A DNA stretch of 64,000 bases from Bacillota bacterium. Its GTDB lineage: Bacteria > Bacillota > Clostridia > Christensenellales > Aristaeellaceae. Every line of letters starts with the position of its first letter. Position 1 is the first letter of the stretch. The stretch lies in assembly GCA_023404715.1 (NCBI GenBank), contig JAEYAR010000093.1:1-64000 (forward strand), written 5' to 3'. Both the position numbers and the translations under genes were made by a program. Positions 8,111-17,378 of the stretch are shown here, piece after piece. Below the pieces are notes generated by a model. That model was not told the origin of the DNA. It was given only the letters and a program-made list of their open reading frames with translations, and made no database searches.

Positions 8111-8823
8111 AGGCATATCTATCGCTTACCAGACAGTTTTTTGCGCTAATCTGGTCGGACGTCATGCTGGCCGTCTTGCTATTCTTGCCTTTGGCGACGG
8201 GGTTTCTCTTCCGCTTTGGTCTTCCCGTCCTGGAGGGCTATCTGTGCGGGCGGTTTTCGACGGACGCGCTGCTCGCCCCTTACTATCCGGTATTCGACCT
8301 GCTGCTGGCGGCGATGACGCCCCTGATGTTTTCCGCAGCCGGGGCGATGGTCATCCTGGACGAGGCGGACGCCGGGATTGCGCGGGCGATTGCAGTCACG
8401 CCTGTCGGCAGGAAGGGATATCTCGCCTCCCGGATCGGCGTTCCGGCCCTGCTCGCCGCGGCTTACTGCGCCGGCCTGCTCGCGATCTTCAAGCTATCCC
8501 CTCAAAGCGCGCCACGATTGCTTTTGCTTGCGCTATGCTGCGGGGCGCTGGGCGTTGCGGTGGCGTTGCTCATCTCCGCCTACGCCCAAAACAAGGTGGA
8601 GGGAATGGCGCTTTCCAAGCTGTCCGGCCTCTTTTTCATCGGTCTGCCGGTCGCGCTTCTGGTCCCGCCGCCTGTGAAATACCTGGCGGGAATCCTGCCC
8701 ACGCTTTGGATGACTGAGCTGGCGACGGGGGGCAGCCTGCTGCTCGCGGCCCCCGCGCTCGCCTCGTCCGTTCTATGGGCCGCCCTGTTTGCGCGGCATT
8801 TCGCGAAAAAGATACTGGGTTAA
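8107..8823 (+). CDS. ABC-2 type permease subunit, second of two
   Basis: A 238-residue membrane protein with about six segments. A charged cytoplasmic stretch (VILDEADAGIARAIAVTPV) between segments 2 and 3 is the usual coupling region of ABC-2 permeases. ATG 8107 lies in an ATGA overlap with the previous gene. It probably pairs with the first permease to form a heterodimer. The operon ends at a strong hairpin 15 bases after the stop. Confidence 0.78.
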   Translation: MKAYLSLTRQFFALIWSDVMLAVLLFLPLATGFLFRFGLPVLEGYLCGRFSTDALLAPYYPVFDLLLAAMTPLMFSAAGAMVILDEADAGIARAIAVTPVGRKGYLASRIGVPALLAAAYCAGLLAIFKLSPQSAPRLLLLALCCGALGVAVALLISAYAQNKVEGMALSKLSGLFFIGLPVALLVPPPVKYLAGILPTLWMTELATGGSLLLAAPALASSVLWAALFARHFAKKILG

Positions 8824-8837
8824 GCGCGGCAAAGCTT

Positions 8838-8872
8838 GGCGGGCCAATCCGTACTGTGCGGATTGGCCCGCC
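8838..8872. terminator. Perfect 14-bp hairpin between converging operons
   Basis: GGCGGGCCAATCCG (8838-8851) pairs perfectly with 8859-8872 around a 7-base loop. There is no T-run on either side, so it may be an RNA end-stabiliser or a weak two-way terminator between the ABC exporter and the sensor kinase genes. Confidence 0.6.
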
Positions 8873-8890
8873 GGCATGTAAAGGCGGCGC

Positions 8891-10615
8891 TTATCCGTCA
8901 AAGCGCCCCAGGTCCAGCGTCACGCGCACGCCGCCGCCGCGCTTTGCCTCAATGCGGCAGCCGTCGGCCTGCGCATAGGTGAGGCGGATGCGCTCGAATA
9001 CGTTTTTCAGGCCGATGCCGTGCGCGTGCGCCGCGGGCTCGACGTGCCCAGCCAGAACCTGATCGAGCCTTCGCTGCGGCGCGCCGGAGCCGTTGTCGTC
9101 CACGATGAGCAGCAAATGCCCCGCCTCGACGCGGCTGGCGACGCACAGCTTGCCCCGGTAAGGAATGTCGCTAAAGCCGTGAACGATAGCGTTTTCGACG
9201 ACCGGCTGCACGAGCAGGCGCGGCACCGGGTGCGCGCCATGCGCGGGGTCTACGCACGCCTCGTAATCGAACGCATTTTGGCTTCGCATCTGGCGCAGCC
9301 TGACATACGCTTCGACGCAGCGCAGCTCGTCTTGCAGGCTCGCCATCGCGTCGGTGCGGGCGATGGAGTAGTTGAGCAGGCGGACGAGGGAGAGCAGCGC
9401 CGAGCGTACGTCCTCACTTCTGTTTTCCTTTGCGAGGCTGGCGATGCAGGCGAGCGTGTTGCCCAGGAAGTGCGGGTGGATCTGCGCCTGCAGGCTGTCG
9501 ATCTCCAGCCTGCGCTGGCGATCGAGCATCGCGGCCTGCTCGCGCATGAGGGCGCCGACGTCGTCGACCAGCGATTGCAGGGCGGTGGAGAGGATGCCGA
9601 CCTCGTCGGTTCTGCGCATCTCCGCCTGAAAGGAGAGGGCGAGCGGCGAGGACGAGCGGCGCAGCTTATCCGCCAGGCGGGCGAGCGGGCGCGTGTAATA
9701 GCGCCCAAGCAGGGTGAACGAGAACCCGAGCAGCAGCAGGTGCAGGATGCCGACGAGCAGGTTCGTCGCCTCGATGGGACGGATGGCGTCGCGCACCGCT
9801 TGCTTTTTGACGAAGGCTACGAGCGTCCAGCGCATGCAGATCGGCAGGCGCGCGAGCGTCAGATAGTCGGTGCCGCTAATGCGACGCTGTGTGCCGGCAA
9901 AGCCCTGCTCCGCCATAGAGGCGATCTCCTGCCCCAGCACCGCGCGCGTGAGCGCAGCCGCCTCGCCGATGCCGGGGGAGACGTAATCGCCGCTGACGGC
10001 GACGAGCGCGCCCGCTTCGGAGACGACGGCCCACGTGATCTCCTGTGCGCCGCTGGAGTGCAAAAGATCCGCCAGCATGGTGCTCAGGCGCACCTCGATG
10101 ACGGCTACGGCCGTCCCTGCGGGCATTTCGATGGGGATGTACAGGGCGAATGTAGGCAGAAGCGTCAAAGAGGATGTATACGGCTCGGTCCATCGGATGC
10201 CACGGTAACGCGAGGCGTTCGCTTCCTCAAAACATGCGTGAAGCTGCTCGCTGCCGAAGACCTCGTACATCGGCTGCGCGCTGCAAAGCGCGCGCCCATC
10301 GTCGAGCACGCAGGCGGCGAGCTGGATTTTGTCCGAGTTTCCGCGTTGAAAGCTGCTCAGCGTGCTCAGAATGCGGTTTTCATCGCCACCCAGCAGGGAC
10401 AAGGCGCTGGCAAGGTTGCGAAGCGACGTATTGAGCCCCTCGGCATATAGCTCCAAGTAGTCCGCTGAGCGGTCGAGCACCAAGCGAAGGTCCTCCTCCT
10501 TTTGTGCGAGCAAAACGCCGCCTGTACCGCGCAGCGTGAGCGTCAGCCAGCTGAGCAGCAGCAGGGCGGATAGGAGCAGCGAGAGCAGCACAAGCCTGCG
10601 CGCCAAGCAGGTCAC
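8891..10615 (-). CDS. Sensor histidine kinase, YesM family
   Basis: A 574-residue membrane kinase. It has an N-terminal membrane segment (about 8-28), a large extracellular sensor region (to about 285), a second segment, a HAMP-like stretch, and a His_kinase domain with phospho-acceptor QIHPHFLGNTL followed by HATPase motifs (VVENAIVHG, VDDNGSG, GIGLKNVFERI). The usual Y or F after HFL is G here. The start codon overlaps the response regulator gene by four bases. Such pairs normally control a neighbouring Lpl-type sugar transporter, which lies directly divergent here. Confidence 0.9.
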   Translation of the reverse strand: MTCLARRLVLLSLLLSALLLLSWLTLTLRGTGGVLLAQKEEDLRLVLDRSADYLELYAEGLNTSLRNLASALSLLGGDENRILSTLSSFQRGNSDKIQLAACVLDDGRALCSAQPMYEVFGSEQLHACFEEANASRYRGIRWTEPYTSSLTLLPTFALYIPIEMPAGTAVAVIEVRLSTMLADLLHSSGAQEITWAVVSEAGALVAVSGDYVSPGIGEAAALTRAVLGQEIASMAEQGFAGTQRRISGTDYLTLARLPICMRWTLVAFVKKQAVRDAIRPIEATNLLVGILHLLLLGFSFTLLGRYYTRPLARLADKLRRSSSPLALSFQAEMRRTDEVGILSTALQSLVDDVGALMREQAAMLDRQRRLEIDSLQAQIHPHFLGNTLACIASLAKENRSEDVRSALLSLVRLLNYSIARTDAMASLQDELRCVEAYVRLRQMRSQNAFDYEACVDPAHGAHPVPRLLVQPVVENAIVHGFSDIPYRGKLCVASRVEAGHLLLIVDDNGSGAPQRRLDQVLAGHVEPAAHAHGIGLKNVFERIRLTYAQADGCRIEAKRGGGVRVTLDLGRFDG

Positions 10616-11319
10616 CTCCTCGTCTGCCCGGGCAACAGGCCGAAATGCTTTTGATACAGGCTGGAGAAGTACTGCGCATTGCGGATCCCCACCTGCTGGG
10701 CGACCTCGTACACCTTAAGGGAAGTATGCTGCAAAAGCTCCCTGGCGCGCTCCATGCGCGCAGCGCACAAATAGTCGCGGAAACGCATGCCGGTTTGCTG
10801 GGTGAAGAGGCTGCCGAGATAATTGGTAGACAGGCCGATCTCCCGCGCGAGCAGCTCCAGTGTGATGTCCTCGCCCAGGCGATCGCGCACCGCCTGCAGC
10901 GCGCGCTGCACCTCGTAGCGGTAGGCGGTCTGCGGGTTTGAGGCGGCTGGGCCGGACAGCCTGCTCAGCACCGCGCCCAGCTCGTCGTCCGTGTATTCGC
11001 CCTTGGTCAGGTATTCCGTGACCCCATAGCGCAAGGCCTTGCGGGCATAGTCGAAGTCGCAGTAGGCCGTAACGATGATAAAGGCAAGGCCGGGCGCGCG
11101 CTCCTTCGCCAGGCAGATGAAGTCGAGCCCGTCCATGATGGGCATGACCACGTCGACCAACGCGATGTCGGGCTGCAGAGAGTCCACCGCCTGCAGCGCG
11201 TCGCGCCCGTTTTTTGCCTCGCCCGCCCATTCGCAGCCGTAGGCGGCCCAGTCAAAATGGCGCAGCGCCATCAGGATGGGTAGGTCGTCGTCTATGCACA
11301 GCACCCGTGAAAGCCCCAT
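10612..11319 (-). CDS. Response regulator, YesN type (REC plus AraC DNA-binding domain)
   Basis: A 235-residue regulator. The receiver domain has acidic pocket IDDD, phospho-acceptor aspartate in LVDVVMP, and lysine in YLTKGEYT. A C-terminal two-helix-turn-helix AraC domain follows (LELLAREIGLSTNYLGSLF; VYEVAQQVGIRNAQYFSSLYQKHFG in two parts). The start is ATG 11319: an open frame continues to 11442, but the likely promoter at 11445-11473 would start the RNA at about that point, leaving a leader of roughly 120 bases. It probably activates the divergent transporter operon by binding the 15-bp repeats at 11484-11518. Confidence 0.9.
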   Translation of the reverse strand: MGLSRVLCIDDDLPILMALRHFDWAAYGCEWAGEAKNGRDALQAVDSLQPDIALVDVVMPIMDGLDFICLAKERAPGLAFIIVTAYCDFDYARKALRYGVTEYLTKGEYTDDELGAVLSRLSGPAASNPQTAYRYEVQRALQAVRDRLGEDITLELLAREIGLSTNYLGSLFTQQTGMRFRDYLCAARMERARELLQHTSLKVYEVAQQVGIRNAQYFSSLYQKHFGLLPGQTRR

Positions 11320-11444
11320 TGTCCCACCACCTAAACGTTTTAAGCCGGCGGACAAAAAAGATATAACAGACGTAGTTTGGGAGCGAATCCGCCCTTTTAG
11401 CGCCTGTTTCAGGATGTCATAAAACGTTTGCCTTTTGCACAATC

Positions 11445-11473
11445 ATTATGGCATATCGTCGCTGGCGGATCAA
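11445..11473 (-). promoter_or_regulatory. Promoter of the YesM/YesN-type pair
   Basis: Minus strand TTGATC (11473-11468), 17 bases, CATAAT (11450-11445). It lies back-to-back with the transporter promoter, with the direct repeats between them. Confidence 0.55.
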
Positions 11474-11483
11474 GCGAGCGGCC

Positions 11484-11518
11484 GGATTTTGTTGGTTTTT
11501 GATGGATTTTGTTGGTTT
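11484..11518 (+). promoter_or_regulatory. Tandem 15-bp direct repeat, likely response-regulator binding site
   Basis: GGATTTTGTTGGTTT occurs at 11484-11498 and again at 11504-11518, a 20-base period of about two helical turns. The second copy ends 6 bases before the -35 box of the transporter promoter. AraC-type regulators bind paired direct half-sites in this position when activating. Assignment to the neighbouring regulator is inferred from location. Confidence 0.7.
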
Positions 11519-11524
11519 CCCTGA

Positions 11525-11553
11525 TTGAAGCGCAGAGGGCTTTACGGGATAAT
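11525..11553 (+). promoter_or_regulatory. Promoter of the sugar ABC transporter operon
   Basis: TTGAAG (11525-11530), 17-base spacer, GATAAT (11548-11553), then GGGAGGTGG and the GTG start at 11575. The imperfect boxes fit a promoter that depends on the activator sites just upstream. Confidence 0.6.
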
Positions 11554-11574
11554 ATGGGCGGGAGGTGGTAAACC

Positions 11575-12510
11575 GTGCTCAAAGCGCGCGTCGGGGCAAG
11601 GCGGCCTGGTAACAGGCTGATGCGCAGTTATCGCAAAGCGTTGCTGTTCATGATGATCCCGGGCCTGATCTATTACATCGTCTACAAATACCTGCCCATG
11701 TACGGGGTGCTGATCGCCTTTAAAGATTTCCGCATCAAGGCCGGCATCCTGGGATCGCCCTGGGCCGACCCGCTGTTTAAACACTTTACCTACTTTTTTC
11801 AATCGCCTTACTGTATGCAGGTGCTGGGCAACACGCTATTCTTAAGTCTCTTTAAAATCCTGGCCAACACCCTATCCTGCATGGGGCTGGCCATCCTGCT
11901 CAGCGAGGTGCGCGTGCCATGGTTTAAGCGGACGGTACAGACGATCACATACCTTCCGCATTTCCTCTCCTGGGTCATCGTTTACGGCATTCTGTACGCG
12001 TTGCTATCGGAGAGCTCGGGCCTCGTCAACGTGCTGCTGCGCGCGGCGGGCCGCGAGACGGCGCCCATCTTAACGAACGACGCCGTGTTCCGCTGGCTGC
12101 TCGTCCTTTCCGACGTATGGAAGGATTCGGGCTGGGGCGCGATCATCTACCTAGCCGCCATCGCCGGCATCGACCCGGCGCTATACGAATCCGCACAGAT
12201 CGACGGCGCGGGTCGCTTGCGCCGCATCTGGCACATCACGCTCTCGGGCATCCGTCCGACGATCGTCATCGTGCTCATCCTGCGCATGGGCAGCGTGATG
12301 GACGCGGGCTTCGACCAGGTGTATAACCTGTATAACGTGCAGGTGTATTCCGTGGCGGACATCATCGACACCTGGGTTTACCGCACGGGTCTGGAACAGA
12401 TGAACTTCAGCCTGGCGACGGCGGTCGGCCTGTTCAAGTCGGCCATCAGCATGGCGCTGCTCGTTAGCGTCAACGCAGTGGCCCGCAGATGGGAGGAATC
12501 GCTGTGGTAA
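11575..12510 (+). CDS. Sugar ABC transporter permease, LplB type
   Basis: A 311-residue inner-membrane permease with six segments. The EAA loop that docks the ATPase is visible as ESAQIDGAGRLRRIWHI. The N-terminal YKYLPMYGVLIAFKDF motif is typical of the LplB/YtcP-type family that imports oligosaccharides. GTG 11575 follows GGGAGGTGG (11559-11567). No ATPase is encoded in this operon, as is usual for the family, where a shared MsmK-like ATPase serves several importers. Confidence 0.92.
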   Translation: MLKARVGARRPGNRLMRSYRKALLFMMIPGLIYYIVYKYLPMYGVLIAFKDFRIKAGILGSPWADPLFKHFTYFFQSPYCMQVLGNTLFLSLFKILANTLSCMGLAILLSEVRVPWFKRTVQTITYLPHFLSWVIVYGILYALLSESSGLVNVLLRAAGRETAPILTNDAVFRWLLVLSDVWKDSGWGAIIYLAAIAGIDPALYESAQIDGAGRLRRIWHITLSGIRPTIVIVLILRMGSVMDAGFDQVYNLYNVQVYSVADIIDTWVYRTGLEQMNFSLATAVGLFKSAISMALLVSVNAVARRWEESLW

Positions 12511-13373
12511 GCCGCATCAAGCGTACCGAGCCCTTCGACGTGTTCGTCTACGCGGTGCTCACGGCGCTGGCCCTGCTGATCGTCGTGCCGCTATACTACG
12601 TGGTGGTGCTCTCCTTTACGACCTATACCCAGTACATCCAATCGGCGGGCGCGGTCTTCTTCCCGTTTCCCATCAGCCTGGACGGATACGTCCACTTTCT
12701 GCAAAATGCGTCCGTACCGCGCTCGTTTGGCGTAACCCTCGTGCTCACAGCCGTGGGTACGGCCGGCAACATGGTGTTTACCGTGCTCATGGCCTACGCG
12801 CTCAGCCGCAGGGAGCTGCCTTGCCGCAAGTTCTTTACGCTCTTTACGCTCATCCCCATGATGTTTAGCGGCGGCCTGATCCCCACGTTCTACGTCGTAC
12901 GCCTGACGGGCATCATGAACACGATCTGGGCGATGATCCTGCCCTCGCTCATCTGGTGCTACAACCTGACCATCACGCGCTCCTTCTTTTCCGGCATCGA
13001 CGACGCCTATATCGAGGCCGCGCGCATCGACGGGGCGAGCGAGCTGTGCATCCTCGTGCGCGTGCTGCTGCCGCTCGCCCGGCCCGTCATCGCGACAGTA
13101 CTGCTCATGTACGGCGTAGGTCACTGGAACGAGTTCTTCGCGGCGCTGTACTACGTGCAGGACCCCAGGCTGCAGCCGCTGCAGGTCGTATTGCGCGGGA
13201 TTTTGACGCAGGCGCAGTCCACGTTGGAAGAGACGAACGCGGAGCTGACCGCGAGCACGCAGGCGATGAAGCAGGCCGCCGTCGTCATTACGGCGCTGCC
13301 CGTCGTACTGGTATACCCGATGCTGCAAAAGCACTTCACGCAGGGACTGACGCTGGGCGGCGTCAAAGGTTGA
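12504..13373 (+). CDS. Sugar ABC transporter permease, LplC/YtcP type
   Basis: A 289-residue permease with six segments and the EAA loop EAARIDGASELCILVRVLLP. GTG 12504 is favoured because GGGAGGA (12491-12497) sits 6 bases upstream; ATG 12489 in the same frame would place the ribosome site inside the coding part. It overlaps the previous gene by 7 bases. It forms the membrane channel together with the LplB-type protein. Confidence 0.92.
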   Translation: MVSRIKRTEPFDVFVYAVLTALALLIVVPLYYVVVLSFTTYTQYIQSAGAVFFPFPISLDGYVHFLQNASVPRSFGVTLVLTAVGTAGNMVFTVLMAYALSRRELPCRKFFTLFTLIPMMFSGGLIPTFYVVRLTGIMNTIWAMILPSLIWCYNLTITRSFFSGIDDAYIEAARIDGASELCILVRVLLPLARPVIATVLLMYGVGHWNEFFAALYYVQDPRLQPLQVVLRGILTQAQSTLEETNAELTASTQAMKQAAVVITALPVVLVYPMLQKHFTQGLTLGGVKG

Positions 13374-13413
13374 GCGCCCGGCGAAGGCAATAAAAATCGA
13401 GGAGGAAGAATAC

Positions 13414-14925
13414 ATGAAGACACGGAAAATCCTGAGCGCGCTGCTCGCGCTGGCGCTGATCCTGGGTCTTGCGCCGACGGCCCTGGCCGAGGTGACGGAC
13501 CTGAGCCGCAAGATCACCCTTACCTATTACCACAACGGCGCCGGTCAGGGCCGGTTCCCGGACGACCAGGACGAGATTCTCAAGATCCTCAATGAAAAGT
13601 TCAACATGGATCTGCAGCTCAACATCATCGAGAGTGAGTACGAGAGCAAGCTGAATTTGCAGGTGGCCAGCGGCAATACGCCGGACATCATGCAGGTATC
13701 CGCCTCGCAATTTGAAAGCTTCTACGAGCAGGACCTGCTGCTGCCCATCGAGGAGTACATCGACCGGATGCCCAACTTCCTAGCGACGTATCCGGGCATA
13801 CAGGACGATCCGACGCTGCGCGTAGACGGACACCTATACTTCCTGGAGGGCAACAAGCCCGCCGACCAGATCGTCAAGAGCTACTCCAGCCTTTGGGTAC
13901 GCAAGGATTGGCTTGACAAGCTCGGCCTAGAGGCGCCTAAGACGCTGGATGAGTTTCAGGCGGTGGCCGTCGCCTTCGCCACGCAGGACCCGGACGGCAA
14001 CGGCGTAAACGATACGTTCGGCTATTCTGGCATGGGCGGCGTGGCGACGCAGTACTGCGCGCTGAACCCGATTCTGGGCGCATTTGGCACGGGCAATCAG
14101 GATTGGCTGATCGAGGACGGCGCGCTCGTCTATTCGGCTACGCAGCCGGCCTACAAAGAGGCGCTGGCCTGGCTGCGCGACTTCATCGCGACGGGCGCGG
14201 TAGACCCTGACATCATGCTGATGAATACGTTTGATCAGGTGCGCGAGAAGGTATATCGCAACCAGGTCGGCATGATCTATTTTAGCTGGGCGGAATTCAT
14301 CAAGCCCCCGTACGACGAGATGCTGAAGGAAATGACGCCGGACGCGCAGTGGATACAGATCGCTCCGCCGCAGGGCCCGGCAGGCGCCTACGACTGGGTG
14401 TACGACATCCCTGGCGCGAAGAACAAGGGGCGCGTGCTCTCAGCGGACCTGGCCAAGGATCCCGTGAAGCTCGAACGCGTGCTCTCCTATCTCGACTATA
14501 TCGTGGCGGGCGAGGGCGCCGACCTCGTGTGCTACGGCATCGAAGGCGTGCACTACAACAAAGTGGATGGCAAGATCGTGACGACCGACCGCGTAGGCGA
14601 GGTCAGCTATCTGTGGCAGCATCAGGTGATGAGCCGCAACGAACCCGTGTATCTGGCCACCAAATTCCCCGGATGCTCGGAGGAAATCGCTTTCGCGGCG
14701 GGCCTTGCGCGCCTTGACGGCTACAACAACTTCGTGGCAACCCCGACCGGCCTTAACAGCGCGGACCTCAAGCGCTATGTCGAGGAGGAGACCGTGCGTT
14801 TCCTGTACGGCAAGCGCGACTTTGATACGTTCGACGACTTTGTCAAGACGCTTTACGACGTGTATGGCCTTGCACAATACGTTGAAGGCGGTACGCAGGC
14901 TTTGAAAGCGGCCGGGCTGCTTTGA
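13414..14925 (+). CDS. Extracellular solute-binding protein of the sugar ABC transporter
   Basis: A 503-residue binding protein of the LplA-like group. The signal peptide (residues 1-25) ends in ALA-E without a lipobox cysteine, so anchoring is not by the usual lipoprotein route. The family pattern continues with LNEKFNMDLQL, SGNTPDIM and a WVRKDWLDKLGLEAP block typical of oligosaccharide-binding members. It follows the two permeases with AGGAGGAAG upstream. It is the specificity component for the 11.5-16.2 kb locus; the ligand is unknown. Confidence 0.9.
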   Translation: MKTRKILSALLALALILGLAPTALAEVTDLSRKITLTYYHNGAGQGRFPDDQDEILKILNEKFNMDLQLNIIESEYESKLNLQVASGNTPDIMQVSASQFESFYEQDLLLPIEEYIDRMPNFLATYPGIQDDPTLRVDGHLYFLEGNKPADQIVKSYSSLWVRKDWLDKLGLEAPKTLDEFQAVAVAFATQDPDGNGVNDTFGYSGMGGVATQYCALNPILGAFGTGNQDWLIEDGALVYSATQPAYKEALAWLRDFIATGAVDPDIMLMNTFDQVREKVYRNQVGMIYFSWAEFIKPPYDEMLKEMTPDAQWIQIAPPQGPAGAYDWVYDIPGAKNKGRVLSADLAKDPVKLERVLSYLDYIVAGEGADLVCYGIEGVHYNKVDGKIVTTDRVGEVSYLWQHQVMSRNEPVYLATKFPGCSEEIAFAAGLARLDGYNNFVATPTGLNSADLKRYVEEETVRFLYGKRDFDTFDDFVKTLYDVYGLAQYVEGGTQALKAAGLL

Positions 14926-14938
14926 GATAGGAGGACAT

Positions 14939-16216
14939 ATGCGGTTTGACAGGCAGGTGCCCGACGGCGGTCATTACGACGTCGTCGTATGCGGCGCGGG
15001 CCCCGGCGGCCTGAGCGCGGCGCTAAGTGCCGCGCGGCTGGGGCGGCGCGTACTGCTAATGGACCATGCGGGCTGCGTCGGCGGCTATCTGACGAGCGGG
15101 CTTATGGGCATCGCGCTCGACATGCCGGGCAAAGGCGGGATCCCGCTGGAAATCACGAAGCGCATGGAGCGCGCCGGCGCGCTACGCTGGGTGGATGAGG
15201 CCAGCTATACCTACGACATCGAGACCATGAAGGCCGTGCTGGAGGAGATGCTGCTCGGAGCGGGCGTGGACGTGCTGCTCTACGCCCGGGCGAGCGCCGT
15301 GAACATGGACGGCGCCCGCATCCAGGAGGTGCTGGCGGACGGCATGGTCAGCGCGGGCTTCTCGGCGGAGTGGTTCGTGGACGGCACGGGGCACGGTAGC
15401 CTCGCCGCCCTGACGGGCTGCGCCTTCGAGACGGGCCACCCGCAGACGGGCGAGCGCCAGCCCGCGAGCCTGGAGGCGCTGGTGACGGGCGTCGGGGAGA
15501 ACTGGGCTTCGGACATCCACAATCCGCGCGTCAAGCGCGCGTTGCGCGAGCTGCTGCGCAGCGCGGGCGTCGAGCCCAGCTATCAATCCCCGCTGCTCTT
15601 CGAGCCCGTGCCGGATAGCCCCGTATGGGTGATGGCGGTGAACCACGAGTACGGCGTAGACGCGGGGGAAATCTTTTCCGCCTCGCGCGCGACGGTGCAT
15701 GCGCGGGCAGAAATTGTCCGCGCTGCCAGAGCCCTGAGAACGCTTCCGGGGTGGGAACGTTTTACGCTCTGCGCGACATCGGAGCAAATCGGCCTGCGCG
15801 ACAGCCGGCGCATACAGGGATTGTACCGGCTTACCGTACAGGATGCGGCCCAGGGGCGCCATTTTGCGGACGGCGTCGTCCCGGTATCCTTCTGTGTGGA
15901 CGTACACCCGCTCAGCGCGCAGGAGACCCCGGGCGTACACGAGCGGGCATGGCGCATCCGCCCCTTCGAGGTGCCGATGCGCAGCCTCATCCCACAGGAA
16001 GCGGAAAACCTGCTCATGACGGGCAGGTGCATCAGCGGCGACTTCTACGCGCACGCCGCCTATCGCATGACCTGCACCGCCGAGGGGACGGGCGAGGCCG
16101 CGGGCATCGCGCTGGCCGGACTGAAGCCTGGACAGCGCGTACAGGAGATCGACGGCGCGGCGGTCGCGAGGGAGATGCATCGGCGCGGGTACGGCCTTAC
16201 GCTGACAGACGAATAA
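14939..16216 (+). CDS. FAD-dependent oxidoreductase (FAD_oxidored family)
   Basis: A 425-residue flavoprotein. The dinucleotide-binding fold is at the start (DVVVCGAGPGGLSAALSAARLG split by the glycines, then a D in LLMDHAG), a second FAD contact is DGTGHGSLAALTGC, and the C-terminal LLMTGRCISGDFYAHAAYRM block is typical of PF12831 proteins. No signal peptide. It closes the sugar transporter operon, 13 bases after the binding protein. Family members often oxidise or reduce sugar-derived compounds; the substrate is not visible. Confidence 0.85.
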   Translation: MRFDRQVPDGGHYDVVVCGAGPGGLSAALSAARLGRRVLLMDHAGCVGGYLTSGLMGIALDMPGKGGIPLEITKRMERAGALRWVDEASYTYDIETMKAVLEEMLLGAGVDVLLYARASAVNMDGARIQEVLADGMVSAGFSAEWFVDGTGHGSLAALTGCAFETGHPQTGERQPASLEALVTGVGENWASDIHNPRVKRALRELLRSAGVEPSYQSPLLFEPVPDSPVWVMAVNHEYGVDAGEIFSASRATVHARAEIVRAARALRTLPGWERFTLCATSEQIGLRDSRRIQGLYRLTVQDAAQGRHFADGVVPVSFCVDVHPLSAQETPGVHERAWRIRPFEVPMRSLIPQEAENLLMTGRCISGDFYAHAAYRMTCTAEGTGEAAGIALAGLKPGQRVQEIDGAAVAREMHRRGYGLTLTDE

Positions 16217-16224
16217 AAGATACG

Positions 16225-16257
16225 GGCAGCGGTCCGAAGCAAGGACCGCTGCCTTTT
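16225..16257 (+). terminator. Intrinsic terminator of the sugar transporter operon
   Basis: GGCAGCGGTCC (16225-16235) pairs perfectly with 16243-16253 around a 7-base loop, followed by TTTTGT. It also faces the converging AraC gene, whose stop is 15 bases away. Confidence 0.9.
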
Positions 16258-16271
16258 GTATGCTCCGCGGC

Positions 16272-17228
16272 TTACAGCGGAAAGAACTGCTGCGTTGCGG
16301 GCGGCACGGAGTTGAAGTACGCGGTGACGATGGGGTTTTCCTCGCTGCGCATTTTTTGGCGCCACTGACTCGGCGAGATGCCGTGGATGCGACGGAACTG
16401 GCGGCTGAAGCTGGAGGGCGAAGGGTAGCCTACCTGCATGCCGATGTCGGTGACGGAGTATTCGCAGTTGTACAGCAGCACGCAGGCGCGGTCGATACGG
16501 ATGACCTGCAGGTAATCCAGAGGCGCCCAGCCGAGAATTTGGCGGAACAGACGTCGGAAATGCGACGTGCTGACGTGACAGAGCTGCGCGAGCTCCTCGA
16601 TGGAGACGTCGTTCATATAGTTTTCCGCGATGTAGGAGATAGCCGGGGCGATGCAGCCCAGGCGCGGGTTGATAAAGTGTTCGCTGGGCGGCATGGTGGG
16701 CGATATGCGCAGGAACATGAGGAAGAGCGCGTAGAGCAGCTCGCGCACCACGTGATGGTAATGCTGGCGCTGCTGCTCCATTTCGCTGATGACCATTTCC
16801 GTCAGCGCGAAGATTTTGGGGTAATCGCGAGCGGTGAGAATGCAGTCTTCCCCGGAGAGCACATGCTGATACTGGTTGATCGCGTTCGCAAGGCGCGGCG
16901 AGAGCTGGGGCAGCAGCTGGATCGGGTCGACATAAATCCACTTCCAGCCGCAGACGCTCTCCTCATCCACGATGTTGGCGTGCGGCGCGTTCGGCGGCGC
17001 CAGCACGATGGCGGGACCTTCAAAGGGAACGACCTTGTCGTCGACAAAGTACTGTCCGCTGCCTTGGTAGAGATAGCCGATTTCGAGGCAGTTGTGAAAG
17101 TGCATTCGGGTGACCGGCTCTCGCTTATACTGCCACGAACCGCCCAAAAGGCCGATGACCGGGAAGTGAGCTGGAAGGTCGAAGTGCCGGTAAAAGATGT
17201 TGCGTTTCATCTCCTGGTCGTCGTCCAT
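16272..17228 (-). CDS. AraC family transcriptional regulator
   Basis: A 318-residue regulator with an N-terminal cupin-like sensor (HFHNCLEIGYLYQGSGQYF, APPNAPH) and a C-terminal double helix-turn-helix (ELAQLCHVSTSHFRRLF; VTDIGMQVGYPSPSSFSRQF). The start has GAGGAGG upstream, with a near-consensus promoter at 17265-17292. It is divergent from the Opp-type importer operon, which it probably controls. The effector is unknown, though the cupin group usually senses sugars. Confidence 0.92.
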   Translation of the reverse strand: MDDDQEMKRNIFYRHFDLPAHFPVIGLLGGSWQYKREPVTRMHFHNCLEIGYLYQGSGQYFVDDKVVPFEGPAIVLAPPNAPHANIVDEESVCGWKWIYVDPIQLLPQLSPRLANAINQYQHVLSGEDCILTARDYPKIFALTEMVISEMEQQRQHYHHVVRELLYALFLMFLRISPTMPPSEHFINPRLGCIAPAISYIAENYMNDVSIEELAQLCHVSTSHFRRLFRQILGWAPLDYLQVIRIDRACVLLYNCEYSVTDIGMQVGYPSPSSFSRQFRRIHGISPSQWRQKMRSEENPIVTAYFNSVPPATQQFFPL

Positions 17229-17264
17229 AGGAGCACCTCCTCACATAAGATGCGTGCAAATATG

Positions 17265-17292
17265 ATTATAGCAAGCATCTTCGGGATGTCAA
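17265..17292 (-). promoter_or_regulatory. Promoter of the AraC regulator gene
   Basis: Minus strand TTGACA (17292-17287), 16 bases, TATAAT (17270-17265): both hexamers are consensus. Confidence 0.75.
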
Positions 17293-17378
17293 GGGGCGGT
17301 AAATACGATAAAATACATTTAGAAAAATCATATATACAGGCAATAGTGTGAGCGATTCTGCGCCATATTTGCCTGCTT

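Noticed and set aside
9020..10450. 476-residue plus-strand open frame
   Set aside because: Antisense to the YesM-type kinase, with no ribosome site and shadow-like composition. The long antisense frames at 21481-22971 and 58469-60127 were rejected for the same reason.
15085..15100. GACGAGCGG matches in coding DNA (also near 4065)
   Set aside because: Single sites inside genes, without a partner 21 bases away or promoter boxes.
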